A DNA stretch of 64,000 bases from Vigna angularis (taxonomy: Eukaryota; Streptophyta; Magnoliopsida; Fabales; Fabaceae), in contig NC_068974.1 of assembly GCF_016808095.1 (NCBI RefSeq), positions 8,680,001 to 8,744,000 on the forward strand, read 5' to 3'. This document shows, one piece after another, positions 22,988-34,768 of the stretch. Numbering within the stretch: position 1 is the stretch's first letter; each line of letters opens with the position of its first letter. A model generated the notes under the pieces. It worked only from the letters and a program-made list of their open reading frames with translations. It was not told the origin of the DNA and did no database searches. Position numbers and translations under genes: made by a program.

Positions 22988-24404
22988 AGTCGACCTTGAG
23001 CTGATTTAGCCCAAGTGAAGGTCAAATTGAGTTGACTAAATTCTGGTCAACCTAAGTGAGTTGATCCCAAGTCGAATTGAGACAACCTAAACTCAAGTTG
23101 AGTTGAATTAATTTATGCAAAAACAACATCTAATCCATTTTCTAAAAACTTTTATATTCATTTTAAATCTAATCCATTTTCTAAAACCTTTTATATTCAT
23201 TTTGTTACTTAAAATATATCTTGAAGTTATTTGTAATTAACGCTTCTAACCTTTTTTGTCGACTTACATAACTATTGAGAATTATTTGAAAAATGTAACT
23301 AAGAAACTCAAGACCTTACAAACAAAATTTAGATTTTACAAAAAAAAACGTTAAACTTAAGAACATAAACCAAATTAGATAATGAAGATCAAGTTTATTT
23401 GATTTAAGTGGATTAGATTTGTCACTAAAATTGTATTTTAGGAGTAAATATATATGTAGATATGTTATTTTATCCAAAAAAAAACATACTTAATTTTATC
23501 GATGAGTAATATCATATTTTGTTATAAATAGTTAAAAAACTAAATATAAAGTAGACTAAAACTTCATGCATAATATTAATATAGAAAAATTCACATCGTT
23601 TACTCTCGTTAAATTTGTAAATTGCAAAGTAATCACCGTGAAGTCTGATTTTGATTGACATTACTAGATTAAATATTAAATTATTTTAATTAATTTGGTT
23701 AAAAAATTGCAGTTGCGTATATTGATTCAAAATAATTTATCTAATTAAGTAGATTTTGAGTTTAGTGCGTTCCAACGATAATTTGTGGACGAATTGCATC
23801 GCATTAATTGTGGACGAATAGTGATAATTTACTTGTTAAAAGTAAAGTGAGTTCGTTAAATATAGAACAGACAGCATGAACAAAAGTAAGTTTATTGGTT
23901 GAACATTTTGGCCACGAAACCTATGGTTGGGTTGAAAAGAGTCCACACATAGTTGAACCCATGTAATATGTTGTTAGCGCATTATAATTTTTTCCTCATT
24001 CATTCAAGGGAAACAAAAGCTGCCAAGAGATTTAACATATGCTAATAAGTAAGAACCCCACAACCCTTAAAAGCATTCACGTTTGGTTAGGCTTTAGTTA
24101 ATTGGAAACTTTTATATATAGGAATTCTTAACAAGAGTTAGATATATAGTAGGGATGGTTAGTTTATATATAGTCTCTTACAACGTGTCGAACTATGATT
24201 CGAAATTTTATTAAGAGAGATTTAAGGTACGGTGTCTCAAACATTATGTCTAAGAAATGACACACGCAAGATAAAAAAAATTATGACAACTATGATTATG
24301 TGAATGATCTCATTAACTCGATTCAAATAGAGATAAAAATAGAGTGCTATTGAAGATTAGTGAAATAATATATTTTAAATTGCTATGACGCATTAGGATA
24401 TCCT
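22988..24404. other. AT-rich intergenic sequence
   Basis: The first 120 bp are rich in GTTGAG/GTCAAG words like those at 4200-4440. A 40-bp unit (ATCTAATCCATTTTCTAAAA and following) is tandemly doubled at 23115-23205. A 27-bp sequence ending TTGAAGTTATTTGTAA occurs at both 22660 and 23210. No gene is visible. Confidence 0.45.
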
Positions 24405-25320
24405 ATGTATAATAATTTTAAACAATTTGTTGCATATATCATGCAGCAATATTGTTATTTTTTTGCGCCAATATTATTCAATTTTTATTTTATTTTCTTT
24501 GGTGGTTTCCTTGTCATGGGCGGCAGGAAGACATGTTATTTAGTTAGATTACGGGACTACTTGAACATATCTGTAGGGGAGCATACAAATTGGGTTGTAG
24601 GAGCGGTTACAATTAGTAAGGTAGAGTATAAGAGTGTGACTGATTCTTTCCACTATGATGTTATGGTATTGTGGATGCTCATGGTGGTGATCATGATAGG
24701 GTTAATTATGATGGAGGTATATGTTGATGATTATAGTGATGATGAAACTTTAGGGGAATGCTATGTTGATAGTTATGGTATTAGGTGACGTAGTTAGTAT
24801 AGGTGTTGATGAACGGGTAGACTACGATCTAGGTGTGTGATGTTCGAGGATCGAGCCATTTAAAATGATTGATTTATTATGAGGATTAGGAATCCGATTG
24901 TTATTACTTCTACATTTGGGGTGTTTGATTATGATTGATATAATCAGTAGGTATGTATCATGTTGTGTGGTTGATATAATTAGTATGTATGTTTATATGA
25001 CTTGTTTTTGTTAGCTCACCCTTGCATGTTGTGGTTGTGGTTTCCACCTACTATGATCGTTTTTATACATGAGTAGAGGATCATGCAGTTAGTTTGAATG
25101 TTGTATAGCGCAATGAGTGGATTGAGAGAGTTGAGGAATTTATGGTTGTTTGAATAAACTATTTTATATGGAGTTTTATTTTATAATTAATTTGGAATTT
25201 TGGTTAATTTTTCTTGAATTGTAAAGACTTATTGAATTTGAATTTTTGCAATGACATTATGATTTTAAAAATTTTAAATTTTCAATCGTAATTGTGGCAT
25301 CCTAAAATTGGGGTGTTACA
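24405..25320 (-). mobile_element. LTR-F copy 1
   Basis: On the minus strand the element begins TGTAACACCCCAATTTTAGG at 25320. The same start occurs at 34142 (plus) and at 46485 and 51036 (minus, TGTAACACTCCAA or TGTAACATTCCAA), defining a dispersed LTR family. The frame at 24405-24788 inside it is not credible as a gene. The inner end is approximate. Confidence 0.5.
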
Positions 25321-26430
25321 TCATTGCCTTAATTGGTTGATATATGGCTTTCACAACACTCTAAACTAAAACAAACCGAAAATCAAAGCAGAATCACATT
25401 AGAATTGAATCAAAATAGTAAGAAACACTACATTAGTAATGCACAAGACTTCATAAGCTAAAATTGAGATTTAAGGATGGAAATGACTCAAACACATCGA
25501 CTTCACTGTTTAAAACGATAAACAAACATGAGCACACATTAGAAACACTAAAGCAATGACTGGAAACTCGAAATAAAATGCAAAACTGTGAGCACGAAAG
25601 CTGAAAACAGAACATAATACACTAAAATGAGCAAAACAACATGGAAATGGATGTAGATGCACTTAGCTTTCGAAGCATGTTCGACCATAGCTCTGACTAC
25701 CACTTGATGGAGGTAGCTCTAGGAATTATGCGTGAATGACCATCCATGTATCAGAGAAGGCAACAAATGACATATGGTGCAGTGAAAACTAGATGCATAG
25801 AAGGTGTTTGATGAAAGTATGAATGAAGACAATGGTTGGTGTTTGGAGTCTCTAAGCTCAGAAGGTCTTCCTACTAGGGAAGGAAGCTAGAGGAGAGTAA
25901 CTAAATTCGAAATTTAGAGAATGAATAAAGAGTATAAGAGGATGGATTAAAATTTGTAGCATTTCATTACATTCTAAAGTGAGAAAATTACAATGACCAA
26001 ACACACATATTTATAGCTTGGAGGGAGCGTGAATGTTTGACCAATTTCCCTCTAAAATTAAAATGAAAGTAGTTGGAGAGGCCAGCTGTCGATGTACATG
26101 AATCAAACTTGCCATATGGACAACCAAGTCATCACATGAAAAATGCCTCTCGTAGTGGCTGGGCGCACAATGGTTTTGGCTGGGTGAAATCCTGTTCTGG
26201 AAGCCAATTTCCTTCACATTTCATATCCAGAAGGTAAGCTGCACAATCTAGAAGTTAGGCAGAAAAATGTCGTTGTTTTGTTCTTTTGCTTCCTTTAACT
26301 AGCAAGGCTCCTTGCTGGTTGGTCCATGATCTCTTAGGTTTATTGAACTTACCAAAAACAAGAATTACAAGTATTTAGTGGTTAGAATTCTTCTAAGGCT
26401 TACAATAAAATAAGAAAGAGCTTTTAAAAG
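25321..26430 (-). mobile_element. Retrotransposon LTR fragment with degenerate primer-binding site
   Basis: At about 25685-25710 the minus strand reads CATCAAGTGGTAGTCAGAGC. This is one change from the usual TGGTATCAGAGC site complementary to initiator methionine tRNA. Sequence at 25800-26250 shares words with 55040-55260 (GGAAGGAAGCTAGAGGAG), showing a dispersed family. Ends are not defined. Confidence 0.4.
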
Positions 26431-26439
26431 TTCTTCTTC

Positions 26440-27130
26440 TACTTCCTTTTCTTAGCTTTAGCTTAAGTTGATGCTCCTTTGAATGAATTTCTATAAATAG
26501 GTTTCCCTCAAGGAGTCTGAGAGAATGAATGAATGATAAGTTCTGCTTCCCTTAGGTCTCTTTATATAGGGCTTGATTGGACTTGAAATCTGAATATTCT
26601 ATTGAAAGATCTTTTATATTATATCTTCCAAATAATTAATAAATTTAGATAATTATAAATATATTTGGAAGATCTTTTTATTGATATTTCTAGATTTAAT
26701 TTTCTTCTAAAATATCTAACATATTTAATCTTGTTCAAAATTACATTTCAACCTTTTTTATTTTATTCAAAATTGCACATAAGTCTAGAAAGTTTCAATA
26801 TTTGCACTTTAGTCCTTTATTCCTTTTCCAAAATTGCTCTTTAACTCCTTACTTGACCAGATTTGACCAGGGTTTGACTGTTTGATCAGATTCAAACATA
26901 TTTGACCATCTTTGACCAAATTAATTTCACACTTTAAATGGATAAAACTTACTTCAGCAGTACAAATAAACATTAGAATATCTAAAAATAATTTATGGAA
27001 ACCTTTTTAATTCTCAAATATAATAAATTCCATTAATATCCTCTTCAAATTAACCATTTAAGTACAAGAATTTCTATTAAAATTTTGAATTTAAATAGTA
27101 AATGTGAGCGTAAATATATGCACTCATCAA
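26440..27130 (-). mobile_element. LTR-A copy 2 (truncated)
   Basis: It ends on the plus strand with ATATGCACTCATCA, the reverse complement of the LTR-A start TGATGAGTGC. It matches 18130-18750 through blocks such as CTCTTTATATAGG and CAAAATTGCAC. The inner half is missing. The edge at 27130 lies only 189 bp from the ABCG stop codon. Confidence 0.6.
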
Positions 27131-27318
27131 TATTTTTCATATTCTTCTTCACAATCACTATCATTACTAACCGAAGATTGCATTCAAGTTTTTCTTGAGC
27201 TACTAAGAGTTTATATTCATTAGCTAGTGTATTGTGCATACGACTATAGATGGAATGATAGTACACCATGAAATGACTGCAAAAGAGCTAAGTACTACTG
27301 GATTAGAACTAAAGACTC

Positions 27319-30300
27319 CTATCGCATTTTCTTTGTTATCCCAATTTTCATGAGAGCCAAATAGGCCACTAATCTGTATCCTATAAGCATTATGAATAGA
27401 GCCGATGCAGCCATGATTTTCCCTTGAAAATGTAACGCCATTTGTTCTATCAAAGGATATTCTGCAACCAAACACTTTCCATGAGAACATGGGTATGTGT
27501 CACTTGAGCCATATTGAGACCCCATCAGGAGATGGTATATGTAGTAGTTAATGGAGAAGTACTTGAGCCATGATACAAATTTTGGCACATGTTGAATATA
27601 GTATCCACTAACCAAAACAGAAGTTAGCACAATCAATGAGGCCAGTGTGGTTGCGGATTTCTGGTCCATTACAATAGCACCAATGGCAAGGCCCAGTCCT
27701 TGTGAAACCAACACATGGAGTACAATAGTGACAAGTGTGCATAGGAAATTTACCACATTGTTTTTCAACCCTACCAGCCAATAGATTATGGTGATGAATA
27801 TTGAAGGAAGCACGAGCTCCATTGGAAGGTCACCAACCATCCTTGAAATGAAGTATGAAGAGAGCTTGTACATTCCAGAGGATCGTTCCTTCTCCAGCAT
27901 CATTAGCTCTTGGGGGAAGGTGAATATTGCTTGATAAAGAGGCATGGTACCCCAAAAGCTAGTAAGGAAGAATAGAAGTCCAATCTGCAAGTACATAGTA
28001 GTTGCATTATTACATGTTTATTGAGAGAAATAGTAAAAGGGTGAGGAACACTAATGACGTATTAGCGATGAGTGTTAAATTAGAGAAGAATTTTCTCTGC
28101 AATCATTTTAAAGAAAAAACCTTAATCATGAATCTTTTTATGTAACCACAGCTAGTGCACCAGTTTCGAAAGAGGTTTGCTCCTTGAATGTGATTTATAT
28201 TGACATAGGTAGAATCAAATCACATTTATAAGAAGGTGACAATTTGTTCATATCCTCGATCACTTACATCAACCCATGTTTTCAATTGAATTATTCTCAT
28301 AATATCACATATTAGTGTATATAAGCTTGCTCAGGCGACTTTCTTAGTTCTCTTACCAAGCATTTGGTGCAAACATGTTTATGTTAAAACCAGAAAATAA
28401 TATAGTGTTGTAATATTTATATATACTTTAGGTGAGTCCAAATGTTAGACAGTTATTACCTGATCCTGCAAGCGTGAAATATCACACTTATACCATAGTA
28501 ACCCTGTAATAAGAGCAGCCACAAGAACCTGACAAACCATCAGGCCAGAAAATGATGCATGTTTTCTCTCTTTGACATCTCTTTTTAGCAGTACAAGAAA
28601 CTGATTTGACCAACTAGTAGGCCATTCCCCAAATTTATTGCCTTCAAATCTACCCTGAGTTTTATCGTAGTCTGGAATTTCTTGTATCACTGGCTTAAAT
28701 TTGACATCAAAGTAGTTCCTATATGCAGAAATCAATTTGTTCTTATTTAAGGCATGGTCCTCATTCGATTGACCAGTGTAGACACCTGCAATTTTTGTTC
28801 CCATGTGGCAAAATAAGAAAGTTAAACCATGTATTTTATTTTAAGTCAACAAATAAGAGGATATAAACCTAGATAACTCTTCTTCAATCCACTATTTCTT
28901 CCCGTATTTGCAGCATCAGTATGTAAAATACTCATTAAGTATAAAGAGTTCATTTCTCAGTTCTAGTTTTGTCCTCTAAATAACTTTTTAAAATTTCCAT
29001 TTGAGTTCGATTGGATGGATTTATAGTAGATATTGGTTATAGAAGAAAACAAAAAAGGTAAAGTAAATTAAATTTTTTATTAAACTTAATTAAAATTTCA
29101 ACTTATTTTATATTCTTAATTTATTCTTCTTAATCTTCTGAGAAAAAATTAACCAGATAAAATTTTAATGTAAAAGCATTCACTGTAAGAAAAAATTATT
29201 AAATTTAAAATGAGATTTTATAAAGTTAGTTAAGGATTTTAAAACATCGGGTATTGAAGTGACTAATGGTTTATTTGGGCATTATTAAACGTTAAAATCA
29301 GTAAATTTTTCCAAACATTTGTAGGTCAAAAAAGAAAAATTAGATTTTGAAATTTTGTCATGCAGTAAAAATGAGGATAAAGAGTTTTGTTTTTCTTTTT
29401 TATATGCAGAGAATAAAGATTCATAAATAGCAAAACCTCAAAAGCCGTAAAATAAACAGTAAACAAAGCTTACCATTTGCAAGATCCAAAAGGAAATCTG
29501 AGGGGTTCAATGGCATGGTAGGGGCAAATCCAATATTAGTAAAATATTCCATAGCTTCAGACCCATTTCCATAATATAGTAAGTTCCCTTCTGAAAGCAG
29601 TAACACCCTGTGAAACATGCAGTAAATCCTACTTGAAGGTTGATGTATGGTCATCACAACGGTTCTTCCTCCATTTGCTAGTTCCCATAAAATTGAGACA
29701 ATTCTTTGAGCTGTTGTTGAGTCTAGGCCAGAGGTTGGCTCATCCAGAAATAGCAAGCTTGGGTTTATGAGCATTTCTTGTCCAATACTAACCCTTTTTT
29801 TCTCCCCACCAGAAACACCTCTAAGAAGTGGGCTTCCAATGATGCTGTCCTTGCACTTGGTTAAACCAAGTTGAGCCATCACAGCTTTTGCATGCTCAAT
29901 TTTCTCCTTTTTGGATAAACTGCTTGGCAATCTGAGAAAGGCTGTGAACACTAGAGTTTCAGTCACAGTCAAGTGGGGATAGAGAACATCATCTTGTGTC
30001 ACAAAACCTGTTTTCCTCTTCATTGCATTTGAGAACGCTTTGCCATTATATGTTATGCTTCCATAGAGTTTCCCACCAAGCTTGCCTCCCAATGCTGCTA
30101 GCAAAGTAGTTTTGCCACTCCCAGAAGGACCTAACATGGCAAGAATTTCACCAGGTTGAACCATGCCTGCCACTCCATTCAGAACTACTTTCTCTTCTAT
30201 TTTGCTCTTCAGAAATCCCCCCTTTCTGGTCTTAATTTTATAAGTAACATCTCGGAACTACATACAATAAGTAATAACAAATTTCAGCATACATTCATAC

Positions 30301-30653
30301 TAAAAAAATTGATAGGTTAAGCACAAATATAGAAGCGCCTAGGGAATGAGACATACTTTTCTATATAATTTTTTTGCCTACTTTTCGAGAAACAACATGA
30401 TTATGAACTAGCAACAACAATATTCGAAAAATTGTTTACTCCAAAACAATACACACGTGGCTAGATTTTAATTATTAGAATAACATACGAAATTTTTTAT
30501 TCCAATCAATGCATGAAGATAAATCCTACTTCCAAATCTCAAAACCTTTAGAGTTACGGAGGGATTCCCCTTGCAAGAGATGTCAGGTGCTTCGCCTTGT
30601 AATGTTGTTATGTAGGAAGTTTGAGACTCTATGTTCTCCATCTCCTGCTTCAT
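27319..30653 (-). CDS. ABCG9: Half-size ABC transporter, subfamily G (ABCG9-like), four exons
   Basis: Exons: 30546-30653, 29474-30257, 28460-28785 and 27319-27984. All junctions are GT-AG, and lengths 108+784+326+666 give 627 residues and a stop, a normal size for plant WBC-type half transporters. Nucleotide-binding domain: Walker A GPSGSGKT (79-86), Q-loop Q124, signature VSGGE (184-188), Walker B LLFLDE (204-209), H-loop His241, all intact. It is followed by six predicted membrane segments (first about 377-396, the rest in exon 4) and an extracellular loop with a CSHGKC cysteine pair before the last one. Proteins of this type dimerise in the plasma membrane and export lipids, sterols or hormones. 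By eye it groups with ABCG9 rather than ABCG14 or ABCG21, but substrate cannot be read from sequence. The start is chosen at the first ATG of exon 1; MENIE, four codons on, is an alternative. Repeats sit 189 bp downstream and 574 bp upstream. Confidence 0.93.
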
Positions 30654-31226
30654 CTATATTCTCTTGCAACTTGCATAGTGCCATATATATGAATTAAGCA
30701 TTAACTAAAGGTACATAAAATACCACAATGAGATAACTTCTCTGTCCGTCTAAATGTGATCGTGCTTGCAACTATCACTTCTTTAAGTACTATCATTTTC
30801 TCAAAAATTGCATGTGCGTGTTCATTGTCTACGATGCTACTATTAGTGTTTAGTAATTAGGACACCGTTGAGATCTAGCACATAAGTTTGATCGTGGAAA
30901 ATAAATTAGTGCTCGCGTTAGTGCCGACTAAAGAGGAAAAGAAACACAAAAGAATGGTAAGTATAAATGTGAAAGATGATAATGACTATCGATGAGATAT
31001 TTGTACATTTGGAATCAAGTATCCGATTCACGGTATTCATGTTTTCTGCTTAATTTCTAGAAAAATATCGTGATTTTTGCCTCATTTCAAAAAATCCCAT
31101 TTAAAAATTAAATTAGGATAATTGATAAGATAAAATAATATAAGAAACTTTTATTTTGAAGTTTAACAAAAGCTTCTAATGAAATAATATTTATGAAAAT
31201 GATTGTCTAGGATAATGTTGTAAACG
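30654..31226 (-). promoter_or_regulatory. Upstream region of the ABCG gene
   Basis: The 573 bp between the ABCG start codon and the CACTA element must contain the proximal promoter and 5' UTR. It is AT-rich. A TATATAT run lies at about 30682-30690 (minus strand ATATATATGG), close to the ATG. No further motif stands out to me with confidence. Confidence 0.4.
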
Positions 31227-31263
31227 CACTAGTGTAGAATTGACCTTTAACGTCACCCCATAA

Positions 31264-32235
31264 ACGTCCGTTCTGGAGGGGGCCGGACGTCTATAATATA
31301 GTAGACGTCTGGCCCTTCTAGGACGGACGTTCAGAAGGCTGACGGGTGGAGTTGAAGAGTTTATTGCTTCAGCCTCTTGAACGTCCGTCCTGGAGGGGGC
31401 CGGACGTCTATATATAGTAGACGTCCGGCCCCCTCCAGGACGGACGTTCAAAAGACTGACGGGTTCAACTACCCTGTCAGCCTCTTGAATGTCCGGCCCC
31501 CTCCAGGACAGACGTTCAAAAGGCTGAAGCAATCAACTCTTCAACTCTCCCGTCAGCCTCTTGAACGTCCGTTAGAGGGGGCCGGACGTCTACAATATTA
31601 TAGACGTCCGTCTCCCTCCAGAACGGACATTCAAAAGGCTGACAGGGTGGAGTTGAAGAGTTTATTGCTTCAGCCTTTTGAACGTCCGTCCTGGAGGGGG
31701 CCGGACGTTCAAGAGGCTGACAGGGTAGTTGAACCCGTCCGCCTTTTGAACGTCCGTCCTAGAGGGGGCCGGACGTCTATAATATAGTAGACGTCTGGCC
31801 CTTCTAGGACGGACGTTCAGAAGGCTGACGGGTGGAGTTGAAGAGTTTATTGCTTCAGCCTCTTGAACGTCCGTCCTGGAGGGGGCCGGACGTCTATATA
31901 TAGTAGACGTCCGGCCCCCTCCAGGACGGACGTTCAAAAGACTGACGGGTTCAACTACCCTGTCAGCCTCTTGAATGTCCGGCCCCCTCCAGGACAGACG
32001 TTCAAAAGGCTGAAGCAATCAACTCTTCAACTCTCCCGTCAGCCTCTTGAACGTCCGTTAGAGGGGGCCGGACGTCTACAATATTATAGACGTCCGTCTC
32101 CCTCCAGAACGGACATTCAAAAGGCTGACAGGGTGGAGTTGAAGAGTTTATTGCTTCAGCCTTTTGAACGTCCGTCCTGGAGGGGGCCGGACGTTCAAGA
32201 GGCTGACAGGGTAGTTGAACCCGTCAGCCTTTTGA
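31264..32235. repeat. 486-bp tandem duplication inside the 1.94-kb CACTA element
   Basis: The unit at 31264-31749 is repeated at 31750-32235 with a constant offset of 486 bp and almost no differences (one seen near 31741/32227). Each unit itself holds several inverted pairs of about 30-40 bp. The near identity implies a recent duplication. Confidence 0.9.
31381..31447. repeat. Perfect inverted repeat with 30-bp arms
   Basis: Arms 31381-31410 and 31418-31447 are exact reverse complements separated by the 7-base loop TATATAG. The pairing extends outward about 11 more bases with two mismatches. The arms contain TGGAGGGGGCCGGACGTC. The structure is duplicated at 31867-31933 within the second 486-bp unit. 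Confidence 0.92.
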
Positions 32236-32929
32236 ACGTCCGTCCTAGAGGGGGCCGGACGTCTACAATATTATAGACGTCCGGCCCCCTCCAGAACGGA
32301 CGTTCAAAAGGCTGAAGCAATCAACTCTTCAACTATCCCGTCAGCCTTTCGAACGTCCGTGAGAGGGGGCCGGACTTTTATAATATTGTAGACGTCCGGC
32401 CCCCTCTAGGACAGACGTTCAAAAGGCTGACGGGTTCAACTACCCTGTCAGCCTCTTGAACGTCCGTTCTGGAGGGGGCCGAACGTCTACTATATTATAG
32501 ACGTCCGGCCCCCTCCACAACGGACGTTCAAAAGACGTTTAAAATAAGGACATACACACCAAAACGCGAACCCGCGAGGAGTTATGCGAACCCGTGAGAG
32601 TTCCCTCTGCGCCTTGCATTTCCAGGTTGGTTTTTATCTGTTTTGGACCATTTAATCTTAATTTTATTCCGATTAAAATGTTCAGTGATGAAATATCTTT
32701 CATTTGGACCGATTAAAAATCGTTTTCGGTGCATTTTGGTGCAGTTTGTTGCGTGTTCTTGGGTGGCGTTTTTTGGCCTACGTTTTAGGTCGTTTACTCC
32801 TCCATCTCCCTCCATTTCCATTTCGAATCTGCTCTTCAGACGTGTGGCAGTGCACAAACAAACGTCCAAACCCCGTAATCCTAAATAACCCGTCTAAAGC
32901 CCTTTCTGCACTTGTGTATAGACGTCCGA

Positions 32930-33100
32930 GAGGTTCACAGCGGAAGTCTATATAGACGTCCGGCCTGACACAGCGGACGTCTATATAGACGTCCGGCCTG
33001 ACACAACAGACGTGTATATAGACGTCCGGCCTGACACAACGGACGTCTATATAGACGTCCGGCCTGACACAACGGACGTCTACATAGACGTCACCCACAA
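32930..33100. repeat. 33-bp tandem repeat in right part of the CACTA element
   Basis: The unit ACGTCTATATAGACGTCCGG plus CCTGACACAACGG is repeated about five times. Each unit contains the palindrome GACGTCTATATAGACGTC. It sits next to the right terminus and has the position and character of a subterminal protein-binding array. Confidence 0.88.
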
Positions 33101-33173
33101 AGACGTCGGTGGAACGTCGGACGTCAAAAAGCCCAAAGAACGGACGTCTAAAGCCCTTTCTGCACTAGTGACG

Positions 33174-34141
33174 TTACTTATGTTTAAATAATATCATAAA
33201 TGCAATAGACTATCATAACAATAAAATTAACATACTACTCTAAGTGATATGATAAACAAACATTGCTAAATGCTATAGTACAAGAACTACGCTAAATGAT
33301 ATAATAAACGTCTAACATTTTAAATCAAAACGTACGAATAGTATTTTTTTTCTATTGTGTTGTTTCTCTTCATCTGTGCAAATCCATAAAGGACAAATGT
33401 TTTATTCAAAAGTTCTGTGTTAATTCAGAAGAACATTAAGAGAATAAAGACATTCTAAGACCATTTCTTCAATGATTTTTGTCTACCCAATCCGTACAAG
33501 CAACACAGTTGCCTCTACAAAAGCAAAGTAGCATCTGACCTTCTACAAAGCCTACAACACCTTTATCAAAGTCAATGTTTCTGAATAACGGATCTTTCTT
33601 GAAGTTATCTATATAAAGAAGGCCATATGCAAAAGAGAACCACAATCTTAAATGCACATATTCTTATGTTGTCAAAATTCTCTTATTTTTGCATCATGTA
33701 ACGTTTTAGAAAATCTTTACAACAAGTTTTTCCAGGTATACTTTGTACTGATCAATACTTTATCTACACTTGTTTTAAAAACACTTTGTTGTCTTTGTAT
33801 AATATTAAACACTTGGTTGTTTAATTCAGGGGAGTTAAACGTTTTATTCAATTGGACTATTGTATACCAAGAGTGGTTAAAATCATTGTAAAGTAGAAGT
33901 GATAAAACTTGTAACATTTTAAAGTTAGTGGAACCCTTTAAGAGTTCTTAAAAGAGAACTGGACATTGCTCAGTTTGAGTCAACCAATATAAATTAAGTT
34001 CTCTTCTTTGTAATCTTTTCTTGTGTTTCTAAATGCTTTTGAAAATCCTTAAGTGTTCAACATTTTCTACAGATCGTCTAACCCCTACAAACAATGTCTA
34101 ATACTAATTGCGAAAAGTTTTTCAAACTCTATTCAAACTTG
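33174..34141 (+). mobile_element. Ty1/copia LTR fragment
   Basis: The segment at 33900-34060 contains words typical of the middle of copia LTRs, in the same order as at 7800-7840 and 63715-63760: GAGAACTGGACATTGC, then CAACCAATATAAA. The rest is AT-rich with no credible gene. Boundaries are unclear apart from the next LTR at 34142. Confidence 0.4.
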
Positions 34142-34768
34142 TAACACCCCAATTTCCAAGGTGTCACATGTTGTTCAAAAATTGGTAAATTTCAAACTTC
34201 CTTATAGCGCGGAAACATATTCTTCAAAAACCTCAACCTTTAAACATGCATAACTTATTTAAAACATTATAGTTCCAAAAGCCTTGTCCGATTATATTAT
34301 TCCAAAAGTAATTAAGATGACTAAGGAAAGAAACCAACTACAATTACATTGTTTCAAAGGTCTATACCAAAATAACTTTTTAAAGAAACTCAAATCTTTT
34401 CTCTGTCATCTCATGAACCTAACATGCCTCTGGAACATCTGCAATATCATCTGCTCACGTATAACACATTATATGATCATTGTCGATAACATTATTCACA
34501 ACACACAAATAAAAACATGTATGAGGTAAGCTACTGATAAAAAAATCATAATAACAAGATATAAACATATTAATTATATCAACCATAATCAATCATCTCA
34601 TACATAGTAGTAATAACAATATGATTCCCAGTCTTCTAAATAAACAATTAAATCATAATTAATTACTAAATCCCCGATCCTCGATCCTTGATCACTAACT
34701 CTTGATGTCATCGCTAACATCTTACACATAGACCTTGGGTCTATCCAGTCATTAATACATATGCTAAC

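Larger units (their letters stand above)
31227..33170. mobile_element. Non-autonomous CACTA element, 1.94 kb, GC-rich and palindromic
   Basis: The left end is CACTAGTGTAGAA and the right end, reverse complemented, CACTAGTGCAGAA. Alignment of the first 28 bases shows agreement again at CTTTA and ACGTC. The 3-bp target duplication ACG is present on both sides (31224-31226 and 33171-33173). The body is filled with GACGTCCGGCC-type motifs in both orientations, a 486-bp tandem duplication (31264-32235) and a 33-bp tandem repeat (about 32930-33100). The GC content is far above the flanks. No transposase coding region is present. The several frames of 95-137 residues on both strands are translations of the repeats. 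It lies 574 bp upstream of the ABCG start codon. Confidence 0.92.

Noticed and set aside
24405..24788. 127-residue open frame ending in an acidic tail
   Set aside because: It lies inside LTR-F copy 1, starts in AT-rich DNA, and is not preserved in the other LTR-F copies.
31191..32276. Several open frames of 113-137 residues on both strands
   Set aside because: They are translations of the GC-rich inverted and tandem repeats. The same peptide words appear on opposite strands and repeat every 486 bp.
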